Positions 34,898 to 41,864 of a stretch of 64,000 nt of DNA are shown piece after piece. The stretch comes from Arabiibacter massiliensis. GTDB taxonomy: Bacteria; Actinomycetota; Coriobacteriia; Coriobacteriales; Eggerthellaceae. The DNA is taken from positions 2,170,001 through 2,234,000 of the forward strand of contig NZ_LT827021.1 of the NCBI RefSeq assembly GCF_900169505.1, in the 5' to 3' direction. Position 1 is the stretch's first letter. Every line of letters starts with the position of its first letter. A model generated the notes under the pieces. The model was given only the letters and a program-made list of their open reading frames with translations, did no database searches and was not told the origin of the DNA. A program made the translations under genes and the position numbers.

Positions 34898-36640
34898 ATG
34901 GAAGCCCTGTTCACCCTGCTGGTAGAGAAACGCGACTGGTTTTGGGACCTGCTCGTGCAGCACGTCGCCATATCGCTGGCGGCCGTGCTGATGGCCGCCG
35001 TCATAGGCCTCGCGCTCGGCATCGCCATCGTGCAGTGGCGCCGGGGCGCCAAACCGGTGCTCGCGCTGGTGAACTTCGTGTACACCATCCCCTCCATCGC
35101 GCTGTTCGGCTTTTTGATCCCGGTGACGGGCATCGGCGATATCACCGCCATCGTGGCGCTCACCGTTTACGCGCTCTTGCCCATGGTGCGCAACACCTAC
35201 ACGGGCCTTACCACCATCGAGCCGGCCGTCGTGGAGGCGGCGCGCGGCATGGGGTCGACCGACCGGCAGCTGCTCTACCGCGTGGAGCTGCCGCTGGCCG
35301 CGCCCGTCATCATGGGCGGCATCCGCAACATGGCCACCATGACCATCGCGCTGGCCGGCATCGCGTCGTTCATCGGCGCGGGCGGCCTGGGCGTGGCAAT
35401 CTATCGCGGCATCACCACGAACAACCTGGCCATGACGCTGGCGGGAAGCGTGCTCATCGCCGTGCTGGCCATCGCGGTGGATCTGCTCCTGGGCCTGGCC
35501 GAGAAGCGCACGCGGAGGCATCTGGAGCCGTCGCGCGTCCGGCGGCGGAGGCGCGCGGCGGCTCCTGCGGCTGCGGGAGCGCCCGCGGCGGGAGCGACCG
35601 GGACGTTCACGCAGGCCGACGCCGACGCGCTGCTCGACGACGGCGAGGTGACGCACATGCCCGAGTTCCCCGACGCCGAAGGCCGCGAGGCCCGACGGCA
35701 GATCGCGAGCGCGCTCACGCCCCGGCGGCGCGGAGTGACCGTCGTCGCCCTGGTGGCGGCGCTCGCGCTGGTGGGAGCCGGGGCGTTCGCGTTCTCGCAA
35801 CGCGACGCGGCGGGCGACGCGGCAGGCGGCAGCACCGTCACCATGGCCACCAAGCCCATGACCGAGCAGTACATCTTGAGCGAGATGCTGAAGACGCTCA
35901 TCGAGCGCGACACGAACCTCACCGTGGACATCGTGCCGGGCATCGGCGGCGGCACGTACAACATCCACACCGGCATGGAGCGCAGCGACTTCGACATGTA
36001 CCCCGAGTACACGGGCACGGCCTGGACCACGGTGCTCAAGCGCGACGAGCTCTACGACGAGTCGATGTTCGACGAGCTGGCGCAGGGTTACCACGACCAG
36101 TTTGGCTTCGAATGGGTGGGAAAGTACGGTTTCAACAACACGTTCGGCATCGCCGTGCGCAAGGACGTGGCCGAGCGCTACAACCTGCGCACCTACTCCG
36201 ACCTGGCGAAGGTGGCGGGCGAGCTCACGTTCGGCGCGCAGCCCGACTTCTACGACCGCGAGGACGGCTACCCCGGACTGCAGGCCGCTTACGGCATGGA
36301 CTTCGGCACCACCGCCGACATGGACATGAGCCTGAAGTTCCAGGCGCTGTTCGACGGGCAGGTGGACGCCATCACCATGTCCACCACCGACGGCCAGGTC
36401 ACCGACGAGCGCCTCGTGGTGCTGGAGGACGACCGGCACTTCTACCCGTCGTACCAGTGCTGCAACGTGGTGCGCGAGGACACACTGCGGGAACATCCCG
36501 AGCTGCGCGACGAGCTGCTGAAGCTGGAGGGCGCCATCGCCGACGCCGACATGGCCGCCATGAACAGCCAGGTGGAGACGCAAGGGCGCGAGCCGAAGGA
36601 CGTAGCCGACGCGTTTCTGGCCGAAAGGGGGCTGATCTAG
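34898..36640 (+). CDS. Fused permease and substrate-binding protein of osmoprotectant-type ABC importer
   Basis: 580 aa. Residues 1 to about 215 are the OpuB/OpuC-type permease with the EAA loop (VEAARGMGSTDRQLLYRVEL). A long hydrophilic linker and an extra TM (VVALVAALALVGAGAFAF, about 285-305) lead to an OpuAC-like binding domain (MATKPMTEQYILSEML; IVPGIGGGTYNIHTGMER; MYPEYTGTAWTTVL). Family substrates include glycine betaine, choline, carnitine and, for the similarly fused EgtU proteins, ergothioneine. Sequence inspection does not separate these. The ATPase gene follows one base after the stop. Confidence 0.9.
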   Translation: MEALFTLLVEKRDWFWDLLVQHVAISLAAVLMAAVIGLALGIAIVQWRRGAKPVLALVNFVYTIPSIALFGFLIPVTGIGDITAIVALTVYALLPMVRNTYTGLTTIEPAVVEAARGMGSTDRQLLYRVELPLAAPVIMGGIRNMATMTIALAGIASFIGAGGLGVAIYRGITTNNLAMTLAGSVLIAVLAIAVDLLLGLAEKRTRRHLEPSRVRRRRRAAAPAAAGAPAAGATGTFTQADADALLDDGEVTHMPEFPDAEGREARRQIASALTPRRRGVTVVALVAALALVGAGAFAFSQRDAAGDAAGGSTVTMATKPMTEQYILSEMLKTLIERDTNLTVDIVPGIGGGTYNIHTGMERSDFDMYPEYTGTAWTTVLKRDELYDESMFDELAQGYHDQFGFEWVGKYGFNNTFGIAVRKDVAERYNLRTYSDLAKVAGELTFGAQPDFYDREDGYPGLQAAYGMDFGTTADMDMSLKFQALFDGQVDAITMSTTDGQVTDERLVVLEDDRHFYPSYQCCNVVREDTLREHPELRDELLKLEGAIADADMAAMNSQVETQGREPKDVADAFLAERGLI

Positions 36641-36641
36641 C

Positions 36642-37661
36642 ATGAGAAGCGAAAACGCGCAGACGCGCCGCGGGGGATCCTTCGACTCCGGCGGCTTCGC
36701 CGCCTCCGCTCAGGATGACAGGGGGTGCCGGGGCTTTGCCGCCTCCGCTCAGGATGACAGGGGGACCCGGGGCTTCGCCGCCTCCGCTCAGGATGACAGG
36801 AGGTGCCGGGGCTTCGCCGCCTCCGCTCAGGATGACATTCGCCCATCCTGTCATCCTGAGCGGAGCGCGCAGCGCGGAGTCGAAGGATCCCCCGCGGCGC
36901 CGGCCGGCGGCGCCCCAACGCCCGCCATCGAGTTCGATCACGTGTCCAAGCGGTTCGGGGACGCGACCGCCGTGGACGACGTGAGCCTGGCCGTGCCGGA
37001 GGGCGCGTTCGTCACGGTCATCGGCAGCTCCGGCTGCGGCAAGACGACGCTCCTCAAGACGGTGAACGCGCTGGTCATGCCCGACTCCGGCCGCGTGCTC
37101 GTGCATGGGCGCGCCACGGCCGACGTCGACCCCATCGAGCTGCGGCGCTCGGTGGGCTACGTCATCCAGGGCAGCGTGCTGTTCCCCCACCTCACCGTGG
37201 AGCAGAACATCGCCTTCGTCCCGAGCCTGCTCAACCGCGACGACCGCCGCCGCACCGAGGCAGCCGTGGACAAGTGGATGCGCCTCATCGGCCTGCCCCC
37301 GGAGCTGCGCGACCGCTACCCCGCCGAGCTTTCGGGCGGGCAGGCGCAGCGCGTCGGCATCGCCCGCGCGCTTGCCGCGAGCCCCGACATCCTGCTGATG
37401 GACGAGCCGTTCAGCGCCGTGGACGCCATCACGCGCGCCGGCCTGCGAGACGAGCTCAAGCGCATCCACCGGCAGACGGGCATCACCGTGCTGTTCGTGA
37501 CGCACGACATCGACGAGGCGCTCGATCTGGGCGACAGGGTGCTGGCCATGGAAGCCGGCCGCGCCGTGCAGTACGCCCCGCCGCGCGAGGTGCTCGAGCG
37601 GCCCGCCACCGCGTTCGTGGAGCGCCTCGTCGCCCGCAAGCAGAGCGTGTACGCTCGCTAG
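36642..37661 (+). CDS. Osmoprotectant-type ABC ATPase with repeat-encoded N-terminal extension
   Basis: 339 aa. The ATPase core begins near residue 95 (IEFDHVSKRFGDATAVDDVS): Walker A GSSGCGKTT, Q-loop VIQG, signature LSGGQAQRVGIARALA, Walker B ILLMDEPFSAVD, H-loop VTHD. It is shorter than OpuCA and lacks C-terminal CBS domains. About residues 9-86 come from the dispersed repeat array at 36665-36900 (units like FAASAQDDRGCRG). No in-frame ATG, GTG or TTG with a ribosome site is seen between the array and the core, and ATG 36642 directly follows the TAG of the permease gene, so the extension is probably translated. Confidence 0.9.
   Translation: MRSENAQTRRGGSFDSGGFAASAQDDRGCRGFAASAQDDRGTRGFAASAQDDRRCRGFAASAQDDIRPSCHPERSAQRGVEGSPAAPAGGAPTPAIEFDHVSKRFGDATAVDDVSLAVPEGAFVTVIGSSGCGKTTLLKTVNALVMPDSGRVLVHGRATADVDPIELRRSVGYVIQGSVLFPHLTVEQNIAFVPSLLNRDDRRRTEAAVDKWMRLIGLPPELRDRYPAELSGGQAQRVGIARALAASPDILLMDEPFSAVDAITRAGLRDELKRIHRQTGITVLFVTHDIDEALDLGDRVLAMEAGRAVQYAPPREVLERPATAFVERLVARKQSVYAR
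36665..36900 (+). repeat. Dispersed repeat array, copy d, within ATPase gene
   Basis: Bounded by inverted ends (CCGCGGGGGATCCTTCGACT and its complement). Inside are three full 39-bp units plus a partial one, each containing CCTCCGCTCAGGATGACA. It is read in frame as 13-residue repeats. Confidence 0.9.
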
Positions 37662-37684
37662 CGCCCAGCCCCCGCCCACCCTTG

Positions 37685-37721
37685 CCTGATGTGCTCTTGA
37701 TGTACATTTGAGCAGATCAGG
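37685..37721. promoter_or_regulatory. Inverted repeat between importer and kinase operon
   Basis: 12-nt arms (CCTGATGTGCTC; GAGCAGATCAGG) match at 11 positions around a 13-nt centre. It is followed by TATACT at 37776 and the kinase ATG at 37812. It could be an operator or the importer terminator; there is an A-rich tract rather than a T-tract downstream. Confidence 0.45.
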
Positions 37722-37811
37722 TGGACATTTACGCAAAAAAGAGGCCGATCCGGAACCCGCTTGCGCGCCCTGAGCTATACTCGCGGCACAACGGTTACGC
37801 GAAAGGGTTCG

Positions 37812-39119
37812 ATGGACAACATAGGCTATATCAACGTCGTCCTCGAAACCTTCGGAGCCCTCTTCTCGCTGCTGGTGGTCGTTTTCGTCTCGGTCGGCGA
37901 GCACGAGCCGGACAGATCGCGCGCGAGCCTCGTCCGACTGCTCGTCTGCAACGCGGCCGTGCTGCTGTGCGACGCCTGCTCCTGGCTGCTCGAGGGCAGC
38001 GCCGACCCCGTTGGGCGCACCCTCATGGAGCTGACCACGTTCGGCATGTTCTCCCTGTCGTACGTGAGGCTCGCCCTGTTCACCGATTACATCGCGGCGA
38101 GCATCGCCGCACGGGGGCAGAAGCCCCGGGCCGGCACCGTGCGCCTCATGTGGGCCGTCTGCGCGCTCGCCATCGCCTCGGTGGCGGTGTCGCTGCTCAA
38201 CGGCATGTTCTACCGCATCGACGCCCAGGGCATGTACGTGCGCGGGCCCCTGATCGGCCTCTCGCACTGGTTCGGAGCGCTGTTCATCCTCATCAACGGC
38301 TGGCTGCTGGCGCGCTACCGCAAGGCCTTCACCGTGCACGAGCTGTTCGTGCTCGGCCTGTGCGTGATCCTGCCCGCCGTCGCCCTGGCCCTGCAGCAAG
38401 CTTTCTACGGCATCTCGTTCCTCAACATGGCGGCGACGCTCGTGGCCATCCTCCTGTACCTCGGCGTGCAGATGGAGCAGGAGCGCGCGATCCATCAGCA
38501 GACGCTTGAGCTGGAACGATGCCGCGCGCGCCTCGCCATGAGCCAGATCCATCCGAAGTTCCTGTTCCGCGCCCTCGACGCCATCCACGACCTGTGCGCG
38601 GCCGATCCGCCGGCGGCCAAGGAGGCGCTCCGGGAGCTGGCCGTCTACCTCCGGGCGAACACCGACGCGCTTTCCTGCACGCGCCCCGTGCCCCTTTCGC
38701 TCGAGCTCGCGCACGTGCGCTCCTACCTGGCCTTGGAACGTCGCTGCCTGGGCGATCGGCTGACCGTGGAGTACGCCGTCGACACGGAGGACTTCGCCGT
38801 GCCCGCGCTGTCGTTGCAGTTCCTCGTGGAACGGGCGGTGCAGCGCCGCTGCGTCGGCGAGGCCTCGCGCGGAAGCGTGCGCATCAGCGCTCAGGACGAG
38901 GGCCGCTCATGGCGGGCGAGCGTGCGCGACGTCGACGCCCTGCCCCTCCCCGGCGGCGATCCGATACCGCCCCCGGCGCAGACGGGCGATCCGAACGCCT
39001 TCACCCTGGAGGGCATGCGCACGTGGGTCGCCCTTCTGCAAGGAGGCACGCTCGAGACGGGCGATGTGCCCGGGGGAACCGTGTGCTCCATCGTCGTGCC
39101 CAAGGGAGGGGGCCGATGA
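37812..39119 (+). CDS. Degenerate LytS-like membrane histidine kinase (probable pseudokinase)
   Basis: 435 aa with seven N-terminal membrane helices (to about 220) and then a His_kinase/HATPase region aligned with the next gene. Key residues are altered. The phosphoacceptor motif, normally PHFLYN, reads PKFLFR (Lys249 in place of His). The N-box, normally LVENAVRHG, reads LVERAVQRR (Arg341 in place of Asn). The DxGxG nucleotide loop is replaced by RDVDALPLPGG. It therefore should not autophosphorylate. Its stop overlaps the start of the intact paralogue (ATGA), so the two are made together and may heterodimerise. Confidence 0.85.
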   Translation: MDNIGYINVVLETFGALFSLLVVVFVSVGEHEPDRSRASLVRLLVCNAAVLLCDACSWLLEGSADPVGRTLMELTTFGMFSLSYVRLALFTDYIAASIAARGQKPRAGTVRLMWAVCALAIASVAVSLLNGMFYRIDAQGMYVRGPLIGLSHWFGALFILINGWLLARYRKAFTVHELFVLGLCVILPAVALALQQAFYGISFLNMAATLVAILLYLGVQMEQERAIHQQTLELERCRARLAMSQIHPKFLFRALDAIHDLCAADPPAAKEALRELAVYLRANTDALSCTRPVPLSLELAHVRSYLALERRCLGDRLTVEYAVDTEDFAVPALSLQFLVERAVQRRCVGEASRGSVRISAQDEGRSWRASVRDVDALPLPGGDPIPPPAQTGDPNAFTLEGMRTWVALLQGGTLETGDVPGGTVCSIVVPKGGGR

Positions 39120-40465
39120 GCGCCGCCGCCTCCCTCATCGTCGCCGTCGAAGCGTTCGGCGGCCTTCTTTCTTTCGTGCTGGCCGCGTGCCTGCTGCTGG
39201 TTCGCGGCCAGGACCGCCATGAGAACCGGCTCATCGTGTGCGCGTTCGTGCTGGGCGGGGCGGCGCAGCTGCTCGACATGACCGCATGGCTCGTGGAGGG
39301 CCGGCCCGGCCCGGTCGTGCACGCCGCGATGAACGCCACAGTGTTTTTCACGTACGCATGCGACTTCGCCTTCATGGGCGTGCTCGTGCAGTACCTGGCC
39401 TCCTACGTGGGCGCGCACGATCCGCGCGTCTCGGCGCGGCGCATCACGAAGATCTGCTGGTCGATGGTTGCCGCGATGATCGCTTTGCTCGTGCTGAACC
39501 AGTTCTTCCCCGTGTTCTACTCCTTCGACGAGCTGAACGTGTACCGCGAGACGGTGCTGTGGGAGGCGATATGCCAGGGTGCCCTGATGCTGTTCCCCGC
39601 GTACGGGCTGGCGGTGGCCGCGCGGAGCCGGCAGCTGCTCAACCCCTTCGTGGCAACCGTGCTCATCGCGGGGCCCCTCGTGATGATGGCGGTGCTCATC
39701 GGCCAGAACGTGGCGGGCGACCTGCCGCTGTCCTACCTCGCCGTCACCGTGTGCACGGTGCTGCTGTACCTGGGCGTGCAGCAGGAGCAGGCGCGCACGT
39801 TCGCAACCCGGCAGCTGGCCATCGAGCAGCATGAGACGAATTTGCTGATAAGCCAGATCAGGCCTCATTTCCTGTACAACGTCATCACCACCATCTACGG
39901 CTTGGTTGACGTTGATCCGCAGGTGGCACAGAATACGGTGAGGGAGTTCTCCGCGTTCCTCCGGGCCAACATGGACGCGCTCGCCTGCGACGGCCCCGTG
40001 CCCTTCGCGAAGGAGCTCTCCCACGTGCGCGCGTTCCTGGCGCTCGAGCGGCGGCGGTTCGGCGATCGCATCGTGGTGGTGGAGGACCTCGGCCCGACGG
40101 ATTTCGCCATCCCGGCGCTCACCGTGCAGCCGCTCGTGGAGAACGCGGTGCGCCACGGCCTGACCGGGTGCGATACGACGCTCACCGTGCGCATCTCCAC
40201 GCGCGAGCGTCCGGACGGCTACGAGGTGGAAGTGAGCGACGACGGCGCCGGGTTCGATCCCGCGCGCCTGACGGAGAGGGACGGGCGCACGCACGTGGGC
40301 CTTGAGAGCGTTCGAGAGCGCGTGACACGATTGGCCGGAGGGACGCTCGAGGTGAGCAGCAGCCCGCACAGGGGCGCGACCGCGCTTGTGCGGCTGCCCA
40401 AAACGCTGTCCGGCCTCGAAGGAGAGAAGAGAGAGGATCGTTGTGAGAATACTTGCCATGGATGA
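39116..40465 (+). CDS. LytS-type membrane sensor histidine kinase (intact)
   Basis: 449 aa. Seven hydrophobic helices occupy the first 220 residues, followed by a His_kinase domain with SQIRPHFLYNVITTIYGL (His251), N-box LVENAVRHGLTG (Asn343), DDGAGFDP and THVGLESVRERV. It has the LytS/YehU catalytic organisation but with a membrane domain unlike 5TM-LYT. It overlaps the pseudokinase upstream and the response regulator downstream (40443), forming a three-gene operon. Confidence 0.92.
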   Translation: MSAAASLIVAVEAFGGLLSFVLAACLLLVRGQDRHENRLIVCAFVLGGAAQLLDMTAWLVEGRPGPVVHAAMNATVFFTYACDFAFMGVLVQYLASYVGAHDPRVSARRITKICWSMVAAMIALLVLNQFFPVFYSFDELNVYRETVLWEAICQGALMLFPAYGLAVAARSRQLLNPFVATVLIAGPLVMMAVLIGQNVAGDLPLSYLAVTVCTVLLYLGVQQEQARTFATRQLAIEQHETNLLISQIRPHFLYNVITTIYGLVDVDPQVAQNTVREFSAFLRANMDALACDGPVPFAKELSHVRAFLALERRRFGDRIVVVEDLGPTDFAIPALTVQPLVENAVRHGLTGCDTTLTVRISTRERPDGYEVEVSDDGAGFDPARLTERDGRTHVGLESVRERVTRLAGGTLEVSSSPHRGATALVRLPKTLSGLEGEKREDRCENTCHG

Positions 40466-41240
40466 CGAGCCGATGGCGCTACGCGCGCTTGAGCAGGCTC
40501 TGAGGAGCGCGGTTCCGGACGCGGAGATCGCGTGCTGCACCACCTCGAACGAGGCGATCGCGCTTGCCGAGCGCAGCCCCCTCGATGTCGCGTTCCTTGA
40601 TATCGAGACCGACCAACTCGGCGGCATCGAGCTGGCGCGCCGCCTCAAGGAGATCGACGCGCGCACGGGCATCGTGTTCGCCACCGCCTACTCGCAGTAC
40701 GCGGTGGAGGCCTTCTCGCTCCACGCGTCGGGCTACCTGCTCAAGCCCATCACCGCCGAGGCCGTGGCGAAGGAGCTGCGCCACCTGGGCGCGCCGATCG
40801 CCCCGGTACCGCGACAGGCGCTTCTGTGCATCAAGACGTTCGGCAACTTCGAGGTGCTGCACAACGGCCGGCCCCTGTCGTTCCCGCGCAGCAAGGCGAA
40901 GGAGATGCTCGCGTACCTCGTGCACAAGCGCGGAACCGGCTGCACCGTGAGGGAGCTGGCCTCCGTGCTCTTCGAGGATCGCGCGTACACGCTCTCCATC
41001 CAGCGGCAGATGCAGACCATCAAGTCGACCCTGAACAGCACGCTGAAGAGCGTCGGCGCGCAGGATGTGATCGTGAAGAACTACAACAGCCTGGCGATCG
41101 ACGTGAACGCGGTCGATTGCGACTACTACCGTTTCCTCGAGGGCGACCCGGCCGCCGTCAACGCCTACGCCGGCGAGTACCTCTCGAACTACAGCTGGGC
41201 CGAGTTCGTCGTAGGCTACCTAGACCGCCGCATGCACTGA
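40443..41240 (+). CDS. Response regulator with winged-helix/SARP-like output domain
   Basis: 265 aa, GTG start inside the end of the kinase gene (GAGAGGATC upstream). The receiver has MDDEP, phosphoacceptor Asp53 (FLDIET) and the switch Lys (LLKPIT). From about residue 130 a winged helix follows (TFGNFEVLHNGRPLSFPRSK; RELASVLFEDRA) and then a short BTAD-like end, as in SARP-type regulators. LytS kinases normally pair with LytTR regulators, so this output domain is unusual. Confidence 0.88.
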   Translation: MRILAMDDEPMALRALEQALRSAVPDAEIACCTTSNEAIALAERSPLDVAFLDIETDQLGGIELARRLKEIDARTGIVFATAYSQYAVEAFSLHASGYLLKPITAEAVAKELRHLGAPIAPVPRQALLCIKTFGNFEVLHNGRPLSFPRSKAKEMLAYLVHKRGTGCTVRELASVLFEDRAYTLSIQRQMQTIKSTLNSTLKSVGAQDVIVKNYNSLAIDVNAVDCDYYRFLEGDPAAVNAYAGEYLSNYSWAEFVVGYLDRRMH

Positions 41241-41264
41241 GGGGTGGGGGGTCGAACGGGCCGC

Positions 41265-41864
41265 TCAACGTGCGATTGCTGCGGCGGCGTCGATGGCCGA
41301 GAGGTTGAGGTCGACGAAGCGAGGCTTCACGCATTCGGCGATGGCGCGGCGCAGATCGTCGAGGCCCAGCGGGATGGCGCCGGTTTGCAGGGCGCTGGCC
41401 AGGAGCACGGTGTTGAGCACTTTGCGGCCGCCCGCTTGGGAGCAGAGCGCGGCGTCGTTCACGGTGACGAGGCGCTGGTTGGGCGCGAGGGCGTTTTTGA
41501 CGCTGGCGAGCACGTCGGCGGCGCGGTAGGGACGCTCCGACAATGCGACGGTCACGGGCTGGATGGCCATGGTGGCCGTGACCAGCGTGCCGGTGGGCGC
41601 GAGGAAGGGCAGCACGCGCGCGGCCTCGGCGGGCTCGAACGCCACCACGAGGTCGGCCGTGCCGCGCGCGACGAGCGGCGCGAGCACGTCTTCGCCGCCG
41701 TCGCCCATGCGCACGTGCGACACCACGTTGCCGCCGCGCTGCGCCATGCCGATGGTCTCGGCCGTGCGCACCTGCCAGCCCTTGTCCTGCGCGGCCTGGG
41801 CCAGCACCTTCGCGGCCAGCACGGTGCCCTGCCCGCCCACGCCCGTCAGCAGCACGTTAAGCAT
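41265..41864 (-). CDS. iorB: Indolepyruvate:ferredoxin oxidoreductase beta subunit
   Basis: 199 aa of the pyruvate/ketoisovalerate oxidoreductase gamma-type domain: NVLLTGVGGQGTVLAAKVLA at the start, ETIGMAQRGGNVVSHVRMG in the middle. It works with IorA to oxidatively decarboxylate aryl pyruvates from aromatic amino acids, reducing ferredoxin. ATG 41864 has AAGGAGG at 6 nt and overlaps the iorA 3' end by 8 bp. The overlap exists because the IorA tail has been lengthened by repeats. Confidence 0.93.
   Translation of the reverse strand: MLNVLLTGVGGQGTVLAAKVLAQAAQDKGWQVRTAETIGMAQRGGNVVSHVRMGDGGEDVLAPLVARGTADLVVAFEPAEAARVLPFLAPTGTLVTATMAIQPVTVALSERPYRAADVLASVKNALAPNQRLVTVNDAALCSQAGGRKVLNTVLLASALQTGAIPLGLDDLRRAIAECVKPRFVDLNLSAIDAAAAIAR

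Noticed and set aside
36665..36900. CRISPR array
   Set aside because: Regular repeats of 36-39 bp are present here and at 41928-42187, but there are no unique spacers, no cas genes, and the units are contiguous with an inverted core.
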